From Pseudomonas sp. A34-9 (lineage in GTDB: Bacteria; Pseudomonadota; Gammaproteobacteria; Pseudomonadales; Pseudomonadaceae), in NCBI RefSeq assembly GCF_029543085.1, contig NZ_CP119967.1, forward strand, positions 2,444,501 through 2,508,500: a stretch of DNA of 64,000 nt. The letters run 5' to 3'. This document shows positions 1 to 8,867 of the stretch, piece after piece. Under the pieces are notes generated by a model, which saw only the letters and a program-made list of their open reading frames with translations, ran no database searches and was not told where the DNA came from. Position 1 is the stretch's first letter, and the number at the start of each line of letters is the position of its first letter. The position numbers were made by a program, and so were the translations under genes.

Positions 1-1
1 A

Positions 2-160
2 GGTTGTGCATTACGTGCCGAAGATCCGCCGTTCCCGATCGATGCCGCACAATTGTCGATGGCGTGGAGCGGAGTGCATGACAACGATCCGGCGGAGAAA
101 TGGCTGCGCTCGCGAATCAGTCAGTTCATGGCGGCGCCGCTGGATATTCCCGTGATGTGA
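2..160 (+). CDS. LysR-family transcriptional regulator, C-terminal fragment
   Basis: This is an open frame entering from the left edge and ending at TGA 158-160; 52 residues are visible. The tail, with a WSGVHDNDPAEKWLRSRI stretch, matches the end of LysR effector-binding domains, where a tryptophan, a DPA and a WLR group are commonly conserved. The DNA-binding half lies outside the window, so target and effector cannot be inferred. The downstream gene starts 111 bp later on the same strand. Confidence 0.65.
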   Translation, partial: GCALRAEDPPFPIDAAQLSMAWSGVHDNDPAEKWLRSRISQFMAAPLDIPVM

Positions 161-271
161 GTGTCCGTTCGTCTGAAACAGGGCTTGACCTGTTAGTTCT
201 GACAGTGGCGCATCTGCGTGCTCCGATGTCTGATTGGCCGATGTCGAAGGGTAGCCAAAAAGGACGTGAAC

Positions 272-2017
272 ATGGACACGCTGATACGTGCGCTTGACAG
301 TAACAATCTGCCGCCGCTTTCAATCATAGAAAGTCGCCCCGACGGTCTGCTGGATCCACAGGCCGCTCGGTACAGCCTGACGGTAAAAATCGACTTCGAT
401 TGGCAGACAGGAGACAGTCTCACGATCACGTGGGCCGGTACGGCAGGTTCTGGGTCCTACACCTCACCGCGTATACCGATCGGCGGATTTCAACGTCCTT
501 TCCAGACCCATATTGATAACCTCCTGGTGGCTTTCAACCTCGAGCAAACCGTCATCGTCACTTATACGCTTTATCGCGGCACTGAACTGCCTGTTACTTC
601 ACAGCCTTTGGCGCTTTACATCACACGCATCAATCAATTGAACCTGCCTCGGCCATTCATCCGACAGGCCGACAACGACGGTCAGGGAGGTGAGCTGAAT
701 GTCAGCGACCTTTCTGAGTTCACCTTGCGTACAAATGCGTGGCTACTGGGCAGGCGCGGCCAATTCTTCTGGCTGAATATCAACGGCACAAATGCCGATG
801 GCAGTGTTTTCGAGGCGTCGTACTGGCAAGCGCCGGACAATGTGGTCAATGACGAATTCAACCGCTTCGGTTTCTTCGAACAGAAATTCTCTGCTGCACC
901 ACTGCAACGTCTGCAGGATCGCAGCGTGCTGTCGTTGCGCTTCATGGCCGGGCTGCAAGGCAGTCAGGATGAATCCCTTGCGCAGCCATTTGCACATCGA
1001 AACTACATCGTACTGACAGGGGCCTCCAGTGGGCCGAGGATAATGTCAGTCTCCGATCTCGATGGAGACATACTTGACGGCACGGACACCCGATACACCA
1101 CTGTCACGCTAAGCGGCAGCGCTTGCGACACCGTGGATGTATTCGACGGCACGACCAGACTCGACACGGTCGGTGCCGTTGACGGTAACTGGACGTACGT
1201 CGCGGCTGGCCTGACGGGTGGATTGCATGAGTTTACGGTGAGGTTGGCGGATGGCAGCGGAAGCGCCTCAAGTCCATGGCGAATCAATGTCGTGACGCAA
1301 AACCTGCCGCTGAAGATTGTCGAGGCTCCCGATAACATCAACCTCGATCCGTTGGCAGCAATAATGACCCTGACTGCGTTGGTGGATCTCGACCTGCAAC
1401 CCACCGATAGGGTTTCAGTGACTGTGAAAGCTGCTGATGGCACTCCCCCTGCAGGTTCGCATACCACCACACCGGTTGCGGCGGGTACCACACGGCCGAT
1501 CAGAATTCCTTTGCCTGTATCACTGGTGGCCTTCAGCATCGGAAAAATCATGGAGCTGACCTTTACCTATACCCGGGGCGTTTCAGCTCTGGTGAGTTCA
1601 CAACCTCTGCGTCTCAACGTGTTGCCGATTGCGTTGGATCGACTCGCCGCTCCGGTGATCACTCAGGCCAACGGCACCGACATTCTCGATCTGAAAGATG
1701 TCCAGTCCGGCGCGAATCTGATGTTTGGTGACTGGTCGCATATCGCGGTGAAACAATGTCTCTGGCTTGATCTGGTGGGGGAGAGCGACACAGGTGCGCA
1801 CAATCTGCGGATGTGGGCGGGCACCGCTAACAGGGTGCATCAGGCCTGGGTGACGAATGGCAGTTACACCCCGATTGTTTCGGCCAATTACGTACGGCGG
1901 CTGAAGGATGGCAGCAAGCTGATCATTCGGTTCAGGGTCAATCTGGATCAGGTTGCGGATTTTGACACGGCAATCGTGTTTCAGACACGGGAATACACCA
2001 TTCGAGCAGTGCCTTGA
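272..2017 (+). CDS. Hypothetical protein with duplicated beta-rich modules around an Ig-like domain
   Basis: The product is 581 residues. The ATG at 272 is preferred over an in-frame upstream start at 218 because AAGGA lies 8-12 bp before it. No signal peptide or membrane segment is evident. Residues about 12-250 and about 345-581 look like two copies of one module: each opens with PLxI(I/V)E, then an LDPxAA phrase, then a Y-T-x-x-R-G and SQPL segment. Between them, about 255-345, is a bacterial Ig-like domain beginning DLDGDILDGTD. Family members in Pseudomonas are usually annotated as hypothetical or Ig-like. The function is unknown; a surface or secreted role is only inferred from the fold. 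Confidence 0.8.
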   Translation: MDTLIRALDSNNLPPLSIIESRPDGLLDPQAARYSLTVKIDFDWQTGDSLTITWAGTAGSGSYTSPRIPIGGFQRPFQTHIDNLLVAFNLEQTVIVTYTLYRGTELPVTSQPLALYITRINQLNLPRPFIRQADNDGQGGELNVSDLSEFTLRTNAWLLGRRGQFFWLNINGTNADGSVFEASYWQAPDNVVNDEFNRFGFFEQKFSAAPLQRLQDRSVLSLRFMAGLQGSQDESLAQPFAHRNYIVLTGASSGPRIMSVSDLDGDILDGTDTRYTTVTLSGSACDTVDVFDGTTRLDTVGAVDGNWTYVAAGLTGGLHEFTVRLADGSGSASSPWRINVVTQNLPLKIVEAPDNINLDPLAAIMTLTALVDLDLQPTDRVSVTVKAADGTPPAGSHTTTPVAAGTTRPIRIPLPVSLVAFSIGKIMELTFTYTRGVSALVSSQPLRLNVLPIALDRLAAPVITQANGTDILDLKDVQSGANLMFGDWSHIAVKQCLWLDLVGESDTGAHNLRMWAGTANRVHQAWVTNGSYTPIVSANYVRRLKDGSKLIIRFRVNLDQVADFDTAIVFQTREYTIRAVP

Positions 2018-2095
2018 AATCAAAACCTCAGCCAGCGTCATCGCGTGTAACCGCCGTCGCAACTGAGCACATCCATCCAATTTCCCCCCACCCAT

Positions 2096-2118
2096 CATTG
2101 GCATGATTCAGGCCAATG
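2096..2118. promoter_or_regulatory. Operator-like inverted repeat upstream of doxX operon
   Basis: A perfect 7-bp dyad, CATTGGC and GCCAATG, is separated by 9 bp. It lies 20 bp before the DoxX start at 2138. The size and position suit a repressor or LysR-type operator. No regulator for it is identified. Confidence 0.35.
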
Positions 2119-2137
2119 ACATTTCAAGGGTCGGGTC

Positions 2138-2554
2138 ATGAACGCTTCGCAACGAGAAGAACAGGCGCGCGACATCGGTTTGCTGTTCCTGCGGGTCAGT
2201 GGCGGATTGTTTTTGCTCTGGGTCCACGGCTTGCCCAAGCTGCTGGACTTCACCGCGCAACTGCAACTGATCGAAGACCCGTTCCACCTCGGATCCCACC
2301 TCACCTTGATCCTGGCGATCTTCGCCGAAGTCCTCTGTCCACTGCTGATCGTCGCCGGAGTGCTGGCGCGATTGGCGTGCTTGCCTATTCTGTTTGTGCT
2401 GCTGGTGGCACTGCTGGTCGTGCATCCGCAATGGAGTGTGGCCGAGGGACAGTTCGGCTGGTTGCTGTTGATCCTGTTTGCCACTGTGTTGATCGCCGGG
2501 CCGGGACGGCTGGTGATTCCTGTTCGTTTACCCGGAGTGCTGCGTTATGCCTGA
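2138..2554 (+). CDS. DoxX family membrane protein
   Basis: This 138-residue protein has about four hydrophobic helices and an N-terminal RxxGGLFLLWVHGLPKL segment typical of DoxX/YphA-type membrane proteins. DoxX proteins are small inner-membrane proteins of unclear biochemical role, often beside redox or stress genes. The stop overlaps the next start by 8 bp, so the two are translationally coupled. It heads an operon with a monooxygenase-like protein, an amidohydrolase and a YcaC-type hydrolase. Confidence 0.85.
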   Translation: MNASQREEQARDIGLLFLRVSGGLFLLWVHGLPKLLDFTAQLQLIEDPFHLGSHLTLILAIFAEVLCPLLIVAGVLARLACLPILFVLLVALLVVHPQWSVAEGQFGWLLLILFATVLIAGPGRLVIPVRLPGVLRYA

Positions 2555-3173
2555 AGTCCTCAATCCACAAGCACAGGGGGCCGATGAGACGGTCACGCTG
2601 ATCATCAAACACCGGGTCAAGGCCGGTTTCGAATCGGCGTATGAGGCCTGGCTGCGCAATATCGTCCGCGTGGCGGGACAGCGTGAAGGGCATTTGGGTG
2701 TGGACGTGGTGCGCGGCAAGCGCGGCCGTCTCGATTTCTACACCTGCGTGCTGCGCTTCAGTTCTACCGAAGCGATGCAGGGATGGCTCGAATCGCCGCA
2801 GCGTCAGGCACTGGTCGCCGAAGCCGCGCCGATGCTGGCTGATGGCGATCAGACCGAAGTCGCGCCGATCAATGAATTCTGGTTCTCGCCACTGGCCGAT
2901 GCCGCTACACCGCCACCGCGCTGGAAGCAGGCCGTGGTCTCGCTGTTGGTGATTCTGCCGCACACCTTGCTCGTGCCGTTGATCTGGGGACCGTTGCTGG
3001 CGTTGCATCCGATTCTTTCCAACTACGTAGTCGCGACGTTCCTGATCACCCTGACCATCGTCCTGTCGGTGGTGTACGTGGTGATGCCGCCGGTCACCCG
3101 TTTGTTTACGCCGTGGCTCGAAGCCAGCCAGGCCCATGAACACCTCGATTCCCAAGAGACCTCGCCACGCTGA
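2547..3173 (+). CDS. Antibiotic biosynthesis monooxygenase (ABM) domain protein with membrane tail
   Basis: The protein is 208 residues. Residues about 15-110 form an ABM/ferredoxin-like fold (IIKHRVKAGFESAYEAWL, then GHLGVDVV and a YTCVLRF strand). Residues about 135-190 contain two hydrophobic helices, so the ABM domain is probably anchored to the inner membrane. ABM domains in oxygenases act on quinones or aromatic substrates, but here the substrate is unknown. It overlaps doxX by 8 bp and is followed 43 bp later by the amidohydrolase gene. Confidence 0.85.
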   Translation: MPEVLNPQAQGADETVTLIIKHRVKAGFESAYEAWLRNIVRVAGQREGHLGVDVVRGKRGRLDFYTCVLRFSSTEAMQGWLESPQRQALVAEAAPMLADGDQTEVAPINEFWFSPLADAATPPPRWKQAVVSLLVILPHTLLVPLIWGPLLALHPILSNYVVATFLITLTIVLSVVYVVMPPVTRLFTPWLEASQAHEHLDSQETSPR

Positions 3174-3216
3174 GCGCGCGGGGTTCGCTTCTTTTCACTT
3201 TGCTTGAGGAACTGCG

Positions 3217-5055
3217 ATGAGCGCCGATCTGATTCTGTTCAATGGCCAATTTCATACCGTCGACCGCACCAAACCGCTGGCCAGTGCCGTGGCGATCACC
3301 GACGGCCGTTTCGTCGTCGTCGGCAACGACAACCAGGCCATGGCCCTGCGCGGGCCGAACACGCAAGTGGTCGATATGCACGGTCGCTGCGTCATCCCCG
3401 GCCTCAACGACTCGCACTTGCACCTGATCCGTGGCGGTTTGAACTACAACCTCGAACTGCGCTGGGAAGGCGTGCCGTCGCTGGCCGATGCCCTGCGCAT
3501 GCTCAAGGATCAGGCCGACCGGACGCCAACCCCGCAATGGGTGCGCGTGGTCGGCGGCTGGAACGAATTCCAGTTCGCCGAAAAACGCATGCCGACGCTG
3601 GAAGAAATCAACCAGGCCGCACCGGACACGCCAGTATTCATCCTGCACTTGTACGACCGCGCCTTGCTCAACCGCGCCGCGCTGCGTGTGGCCGGTTACA
3701 CCCGCGACACGCCGAACCCGCCGGGTGGCGAGATCGTCCGTGACAGCAACGGCAACCCGACCGGCATGCTGGTCGCGCGACCGAACGCGATGATCCTCTA
3801 CTCGACGCTGGCCAAAGGGCCGAAGCTGCCGCTGGAATATCAGGTCAACTCGACCCGCCAGTTCATGCGCGAACTCAATCGCCTCGGCCTGACCAGTGCG
3901 ATCGATGCCGGTGGCGGTTTCCAGAACTATCCGGACGATTATCAGGTGATCGAACAACTGGCCAAAGATGACCAGTTGACCGTGCGCATCGCCTACAACC
4001 TGTTCACCCAAAAGCCAAAAGAAGAGCTGAGCGATTTCCATAACTGGACCGGCAGCGTCACGTTGCATCAGGGCGATGACTTTTTGCGCCATAACGGCGC
4101 CGGCGAAATGCTGGTGTTCTCGGCGGCGGACTTCGAAGACTTCCTCGAACCGCGCCCGGACCTGCCGCAAACCATGGAGCAAGAGCTGGAGCCGGTGGTG
4201 CGCCACCTGGTCGAGCAGCGCTGGCCGTTCCGTTTGCACGCGACCTACAACGAGTCGATCAGCCGCATGCTCGACGTGTTCGAGAAGGTCAATCGGGACA
4301 TTCCGTTCAACGGCTTGCCGTGGTTCTTCGACCACGCGGAAACCATCACCCCGCAAAACATCGAGCGGGTGAAAGCGCTGGGCGGCGGCATTGCGATTCA
4401 GGATCGCATGGCGTTCCAGGGCGAATACTTCGTCGACCGCTACGGCAAGCAAGCCGCCGAAGCGACCCCGCCGATCAAACGCATGCTTGCCGAAGGCGTA
4501 CCGGTCGGCGCCGGCACCGACGCAACGCGGGTGTCCAGCTACAACCCGTGGACTTCGCTGTACTGGATGGTCAGCGGTCGCACCGTCGGCGGTCTGGCCT
4601 TGTACGAAGAAGGTTTGCCACGCACCACCGCGCTTGAATTGTTCACCCACGGCAGCGCCTGGTTCTCCTCGGAGCAGGGCAAGAAGGGCCAGATCAAGGT
4701 CGGGCAACTGGCGGATCTGGCGGCGCTGAGTGCGGATTTCTTCCACGTCGAAGAAGAGGCGATCAAGTGGATCGAGTCGGTCCTGACCGTGGTCGGCGGC
4801 AAGATTGTTTACGCCGCCGGCGACTTCGAAGACCTCGGGCCGCGCTCGATTCCGGTGCTGCCGGACTGGTCGCCTGTCGTGAAGGTGCCGGGCCACTGGC
4901 GGCCGAATTCGCCGTTGCAGGCGCAGGTTCACCAATGCAGCGGCCCGTGCGCGGTGCACACCCACAGCCATGAAAAGGCGCGGATGTCGAATGCGCCGGT
5001 CAGCGACTTCGCCGGTTTCTGGGGCGCGTTCGGCTGCTCCTGCTTCGCTTTCTGA
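3217..5055 (+). CDS. Amidohydrolase family protein (YtcJ-like metal-dependent hydrolase)
   Basis: A 612-residue protein of the amidohydrolase-3 type. Metal-site signatures are visible: DSHLHL near residue 66, RLHATY near 340, FDHAE near 370 and GAGTDATR near 430. It starts at ATG 3217 behind GAGGA. The last 45 residues hold clustered cysteines and histidines (HQCSGPC, HTHSH, GCSC), a tail not needed for the TIM-barrel fold that may bind metal. Substrates of YtcJ-like enzymes are mostly unknown, usually N-substituted amides. The isochorismatase-like gene 70 bp downstream suggests consecutive hydrolytic steps. Confidence 0.88.
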   Translation: MSADLILFNGQFHTVDRTKPLASAVAITDGRFVVVGNDNQAMALRGPNTQVVDMHGRCVIPGLNDSHLHLIRGGLNYNLELRWEGVPSLADALRMLKDQADRTPTPQWVRVVGGWNEFQFAEKRMPTLEEINQAAPDTPVFILHLYDRALLNRAALRVAGYTRDTPNPPGGEIVRDSNGNPTGMLVARPNAMILYSTLAKGPKLPLEYQVNSTRQFMRELNRLGLTSAIDAGGGFQNYPDDYQVIEQLAKDDQLTVRIAYNLFTQKPKEELSDFHNWTGSVTLHQGDDFLRHNGAGEMLVFSAADFEDFLEPRPDLPQTMEQELEPVVRHLVEQRWPFRLHATYNESISRMLDVFEKVNRDIPFNGLPWFFDHAETITPQNIERVKALGGGIAIQDRMAFQGEYFVDRYGKQAAEATPPIKRMLAEGVPVGAGTDATRVSSYNPWTSLYWMVSGRTVGGLALYEEGLPRTTALELFTHGSAWFSSEQGKKGQIKVGQLADLAALSADFFHVEEEAIKWIESVLTVVGGKIVYAAGDFEDLGPRSIPVLPDWSPVVKVPGHWRPNSPLQAQVHQCSGPCAVHTHSHEKARMSNAPVSDFAGFWGAFGCSCFAF

Positions 5056-5125
5056 TTTCCCCTGAAGCGCCGGCCATCCGGTCGGCGCCTCATGCTTCAT
5101 CCATCCGTCCATCAGGAGTTTTCCC

Positions 5126-5749
5126 ATGAGCGTTCCTTACACACGTCTGAACAAAGATGACGCGGTTGTACTGCTGGTCGATCACCAGACCGGCCTGATC
5201 TCGCTGGTACAGGATTTCACCCCGAACGAATTCAAGAACAACGTGCTGGCGCTGGGCGACATCGCCAAGTTCTTCAAGCTGCCGACCATCCTGACCACCA
5301 GTTTCGACGCCGGCCCCAACGGCCCGATCGTGCCTGAATTGCGCGAGCAGTTTCCGGATGCGCCGTTCATTCAGCGCCCGGGCCAGATCAATGCCTGGGA
5401 CAACGAAGACTTCGTCAAAGCGATCAAGGCGACGGGTCGCAAGCAACTGATCATCGCCGGTGTGGTGACTGACGTTTGCGTGGCATTCCCGACCCTGTCG
5501 GCGATTGCTGAAGGCTATGAAGTGTTTGTCGTGACCGACTCGTCCGGCACCTTCAACACCACCGTGCAGCAGGCGGCGTGGGCGCGCATGTCGGCAGCGG
5601 GTGCACACTTGCTGAACTGGTTCTCGGTGGCGTGCGAGCTGCAGGGTGACTGGCGCAATGATATGGAAGGTCTGGCGCATTTACTGTCGGAGCGTTTGCC
5701 GAACTATCGCAACCTGATCAACAGCTATACCAAGTTCACTGCCAAGTAA
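5126..5749 (+). CDS. ycaC: YcaC-type isochorismatase-like hydrolase
   Basis: The 207-residue protein closely resembles E. coli YcaC along its whole length, for example VVLLVDHQTGLISLV, FKNNVLALGD, PTILTTSFDAGPNGP and GVVTDVCVAFP. The cysteine-hydrolase residues are in place: Asp19 in LLVDHQ and the nucleophile Cys118 in TDVCV. The family forms cytoplasmic oligomers; the physiological substrate of YcaC is not settled. AGGAG sits just before the ATG at 5126. It ends the doxX-ABM-amidohydrolase-ycaC operon, followed directly by a repeat array. Confidence 0.93.
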   Translation: MSVPYTRLNKDDAVVLLVDHQTGLISLVQDFTPNEFKNNVLALGDIAKFFKLPTILTTSFDAGPNGPIVPELREQFPDAPFIQRPGQINAWDNEDFVKAIKATGRKQLIIAGVVTDVCVAFPTLSAIAEGYEVFVVTDSSGTFNTTVQQAAWARMSAAGAHLLNWFSVACELQGDWRNDMEGLAHLLSERLPNYRNLINSYTKFTAK

Positions 5750-5767
5750 CTGGCTGATCCTCAAAAG

Positions 5768-6021
5768 CCCCTCACCCTAACCCTCTCCCAAAGGGAGAGG
5801 GGACTGACTGAGGGGCTTGTTCGAGATACGCAGACCTGCAATACCGAGCCGAACTCCGGTTTTGAAATGCCCGGAGATCGGCTCCCTTTCCCTTCGATGT
5901 CTTGGGGAGAGGGGGTCTTTCGGGATACGCCGACCTGGGGAATCGAGTCGAACTCCGCACTTGAAGCAAACGGAGATCGGCTCCCTTTCCCCCTCGCCCC
6001 CTTGGGGGCGGTCCGACGTTT
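5768..6021. repeat. Palindromic intergenic repeat array interrupted by an IS
   Basis: The stretch starts with CCCTCACCCTAACCCTCTCC and its snap-back GGGAGAGG. It then holds two direct copies of a 71-bp unit at 5822-5892 and 5921-5991, 99 bp apart, both ending CGGAGATCGGCTCCCTTTCC. The inverse of the opening motif (GGGAGGGTTGGGGTGAGGGG) reappears at 7285-7304, on the far side of the IS, so the original element was a large inverted repeat. It probably acts as a terminator/REP-like spacer between ycaC and mscS. The short ORFs through it are not coding. Confidence 0.75.
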
Positions 6022-6088
6022 TGATCTGGCTTAATGATTCTGGACACCCCTGAAGGGCGTAATCTACGCCCAACGACGAGGTGTAATT

Positions 6089-6388
6089 TTGACTAGACGG
6101 TACTTTTCGACAGATTTCAAACGGGACGCGGCTTGCTTGGTACTGGATAAAGATTATTCAGTAAGTGAGGCCTGCGAAGCGATGGGGGTGGGCCCGACCG
6201 CTCTGCGCCGCTGGGTTGAGCAGTTGCGCCAGGAGCGCAACGGCAAGACGCCCGAAAGATCCAAGGCCATGACACCCGATCAACAACGCATTCAGGAACT
6301 GGAAGCAAAAATCCGACGGATTGAGCGTGAGAAAGAAATCTTAAAAAAGGCTACAGCTCTCTTGATGTCGGATTCCCTCGATCGATAA
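6089..6388 (+). CDS. IS3-family transposase OrfA
   Basis: A 99-residue protein starting at TTG 6089. Residues about 5-50 form a helix-turn-helix (FSTDFKRDAACLVLD, then VSEACEAMGVGPTALRRWV) that recognises the terminal repeats. Residues 60-90 form a leucine-zipper-like helix ending EKEILKKATALLM. An in-frame A-AAA-AAG slippery heptamer at 6343-6349 would shift ribosomes by -1 into orfB to make the OrfAB transposase. OrfA alone normally regulates transposition. Confidence 0.93.
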   Translation: MTRRYFSTDFKRDAACLVLDKDYSVSEACEAMGVGPTALRRWVEQLRQERNGKTPERSKAMTPDQQRIQELEAKIRRIEREKEILKKATALLMSDSLDR

Positions 6389-7230
6389 GGCTGGTCGAGG
6401 AGTTAAGCGAGCAATATCCAAGAACCGAGTTGTGTGGTGTGTTTGGAATCAACCGCAGCAGTTTTTACGACCGGTTGAAACAGGGCACAAAAGTTGATGT
6501 TGAACGCGATCGCCTCAAGATCAAGGCTGTTGAACTGCATCAGCAAAGTCGCGGTTCGATGGGCGCGCGAGGCCTGTCAGAGGCGTTGCGTAACGAAAAG
6601 GAGTCTGTAGGTCGCTACATGGCTCGTAGCCTGATGCGCGAAATTGGATTAAAGAGCCAGCAACGGCGCAGGCATCGTTACAAACCCAGCGGCGCGGAGG
6701 CTCAATACGCCCCTAACCATTTGGAGCGTAAATTCAACGTCGAGGCGCCCAATCAAGTGTGGTGTGGCGACGTGACTTACATCTGGGCGGGTACTTACTG
6801 GGTTTATCTGGCTGCGGTACTTGATCTGCATGCCCGACGCATCGTCGGCTGGGCGATGTCCCGAAGCCCGGATTCAGCACTAACCTGTCAAGCCTTGAAG
6901 GTGGCTTTCGAGTCGCGAGGACGGCCTGAAAACTTAATGTTCCATTCGGATCAGGGCTGTCATTACAGCAGCAAAATGTTCCGTGAAACGTTGTCGGACA
7001 TGCGGATAAAACAAAGCATGAGTCGACGGGGAAACTGCTGGGATAACGCTCCGATGGAACGTTTCTTTGGCAGTTTGAAATCTGAATGGATACCCAAGGC
7101 CGGCTACCGAAACGAAGACGAAGCCAGTACCGATGTGTTGCGCTACCTGACCCACTATTACAATCGGATCAGGCTGCACAGCCACAACGGTTATAGGACT
7201 CCGGTAGCCATGGAGGCCCTGGCGGCATGA
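6349..7230 (+). CDS. IS3-family transposase OrfB (DDE integrase domain, made by frameshift)
   Basis: The frame stays open from the slippery site at 6343-6349; a TTG at 6430 would give a 266-residue OrfB alone. An N-terminal HTH_21-like region is followed by the rve/DDE integrase core. The triad is visible: Asp in VWCGDVTYIWAG, Asp in MFHSDQGCHYSS and Glu in CWDNAPMERFFGSLKSE. It ends with the typical YNRIRLHSHNGYRTP tail. All catalytic residues are present and there is no internal stop, so the enzyme appears functional. Confidence 0.93.
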   Translation, partial: GYSSLDVGFPRSIRLVEELSEQYPRTELCGVFGINRSSFYDRLKQGTKVDVERDRLKIKAVELHQQSRGSMGARGLSEALRNEKESVGRYMARSLMREIGLKSQQRRRHRYKPSGAEAQYAPNHLERKFNVEAPNQVWCGDVTYIWAGTYWVYLAAVLDLHARRIVGWAMSRSPDSALTCQALKVAFESRGRPENLMFHSDQGCHYSSKMFRETLSDMRIKQSMSRRGNCWDNAPMERFFGSLKSEWIPKAGYRNEDEASTDVLRYLTHYYNRIRLHSHNGYRTPVAMEALAA

Positions 7231-7331
7231 GAAATGAACAAAACCCTATAACTGTGTCCAGTATCGTTTGACCAGATCATTTCGGGAGGGTTGGGGTGAG
7301 GGGGTAGGCTTTTGATCTTAAAATCTTCGCA

Positions 7332-8759
7332 TCAACGCTTTTGCAGCCAACCGAGAAACCCACCTTTCCTCACCGCCACCGGTTTGGCCATCAACGCGAG
7401 GCGACTGTTCTGCTGCCGCACCGCCTGCAATTTATTCAACGCCCGACCCACCTCCGTGCGCTGTTCCATGCACTGACGAGTGAGGTTTTTGTCGAGACGA
7501 TAAATGATGCTTGACGTCAATGCCGTGAACGTCGCCTGCGACGGCGTGTCGGCGAGAATACTCTGCTCACCCATGACCTCACTCGGTCCCATCCGGCCGG
7601 CCTCGACCTTGCTGTCGCCGTCCGCAACGGTCGCACTGACCACGCCGGTGGCAATCACAAACAGACTGTCCGGCACCTCGTCCAGATCCAGCACCACCTG
7701 GCCCGCCGCGTACTGCTGCGCAACCATCGATTGCGCCAGTCGATCACGCTCCTCACTGCTCAGCGAGCGGAAGATTTTCACTTCATCGAGCAATGCGCGA
7801 GCGCGGGTCGACGGTTCGATCACGCCGTCCGGATGCCGCGAAATGCCTGCCGCTTCCAAATGCCGGTGAGCGAGGTCGAACAGTTGATTGCGTACTTCGC
7901 TTTTCTTGCCGAGCTCGGCGATGAAACCGCTGGCGATGTACTCCGACATGGTTTCACCGGCCTCTTTGAGCACGGCTTTCGGCGCCGGACTCAACAACAG
8001 CGAACTGCTGCCTTGCAGCGTGCGATCAAGCGCATCCAGTACCCGCCGCGGACGAATGTGATTCGGTACTTTGATGCTGATCGACACCCCGTGCATGTTG
8101 TTCGGGCGGCTGAGGTTGACGATTTTCGCCTTGGCCGCGACCGAGTTCGGCACTACCGCCATGGTCCCGGCGCTGGTGAGCAGGTGCGTGGCACGCCAGT
8201 CGATGTCGAAAACCTTGCCTTCGACGCCGTCGATCATCACCAGATCATCCACCTGATAGGGCTTGGTGGTGTTCAGCACGATTCCGGAAAACACGTCAGC
8301 CAAGGTACTTTGCAGTGCCAGACCGACAACGATGGCAACCACACCGGAGGTCGCCAGCAGGCCTTTCACGGGCAATTCCAGCACGTAACCGGCGGCCGCA
8401 ACGATGGCCACCAGAAACACCAGTGCGCCAATCACGTCTTGCAGCAAACGACCGCTGTGGCCGATGCGGCGCATCAGTGCCAGGCCAATCACTTCGGTCA
8501 GCACCCGCGCGGCGTACAGCCACCAGAGAATCCCCAGGGCTGTTGCACCCAGTTGCGCCACGCGATCATCGGCGAACAGCGGAGCCTGCAACGGGCTGAC
8601 ACCGGCGTTGATCACCAGCGCAGTGAATGCCAGAAACAGCACCAGCCGCACGGCCACTTTCGGCGCACGGTGCGTGAAGGGCGTGAAGTGCCAGAGCACG
8701 GCGTCGAGCAGCAGCAGGGCGGCGCTCCAGGACAGCAGATGGGTGTAGAAAAGGGTCAT
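7332..8759 (-). CDS. MscS-family mechanosensitive channel with C-terminal cyclic-nucleotide-binding domain
   Basis: The protein is 475 residues. About four hydrophobic segments occupy residues 1-150. The MscS pore and beta domain follow (GLALQSTLADVFSGIVLN, DLVMIDGVEGKVFDIDWR, VVPNSVAAKAKIVNLSRP). Residues about 320-440 form a cNMP-binding fold (FRSLSSEERDRLAQ, then GEQSILADTP). Such MscS-CNB fusions occur in several Pseudomonas and act in the inner membrane as osmotic valves that may respond to a nucleotide; the ligand is not evident. It is transcribed alone toward the IS-bearing repeat array. Confidence 0.92.
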   Translation of the reverse strand: MTLFYTHLLSWSAALLLLDAVLWHFTPFTHRAPKVAVRLVLFLAFTALVINAGVSPLQAPLFADDRVAQLGATALGILWWLYAARVLTEVIGLALMRRIGHSGRLLQDVIGALVFLVAIVAAAGYVLELPVKGLLATSGVVAIVVGLALQSTLADVFSGIVLNTTKPYQVDDLVMIDGVEGKVFDIDWRATHLLTSAGTMAVVPNSVAAKAKIVNLSRPNNMHGVSISIKVPNHIRPRRVLDALDRTLQGSSSLLLSPAPKAVLKEAGETMSEYIASGFIAELGKKSEVRNQLFDLAHRHLEAAGISRHPDGVIEPSTRARALLDEVKIFRSLSSEERDRLAQSMVAQQYAAGQVVLDLDEVPDSLFVIATGVVSATVADGDSKVEAGRMGPSEVMGEQSILADTPSQATFTALTSSIIYRLDKNLTRQCMEQRTEVGRALNKLQAVRQQNSRLALMAKPVAVRKGGFLGWLQKR

Positions 8760-8786
8760 GACCGAAGCTCCGCAGTGGCTGCCAAT

Positions 8787-8863
8787 AAAAAGATCGCAGC
8801 CTGCGGCAGCTCCTACAGAAGAACGTATTCCAATGTAGGCGCTGCCGCAGGCTGCGATCTTTT
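8787..8863. repeat. REP hairpin (GATCGCAGCCTGCGGCAG type)
   Basis: The arms AAAAGATCGCAGCCTGCGGC (from 8787) and the reverse complement ending 8863 enclose about 20 bp. This is the common Pseudomonas palindrome also seen at 44186, 45853 and 53576. It fills the gap between the esterase stop and the mscS start. Confidence 0.85.
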
Positions 8864-8867
8864 GCTG

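Larger units (their letters stand above)
6022..7279 (+). mobile_element. IS3-family insertion sequence, complete
   Basis: The element is 1258 bp. Its ends are imperfect inverted repeats: left begins TGATCTGGCTTAATGATTCT, and the right end read inward begins TGATCTGGTCAAACGATACT, both continuing GGACAC. A 3-bp target duplication TTT (6019-6021 and 7280-7282) flanks it. It carries orfA and orfB with a programmed frameshift. Intact ends, duplication and open frames suggest a recent, potentially active insertion. Confidence 0.93.

Noticed and set aside
3106..5127. A 673-codon minus-strand open frame over the amidohydrolase gene
   Set aside because: It is the antisense shadow of a gene with intact metal-site motifs.
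5817..6053. Short open frames on both strands before the IS
   Set aside because: They lie in the duplicated intergenic repeat; the similarity between them is that of the DNA repeat, not of proteins.
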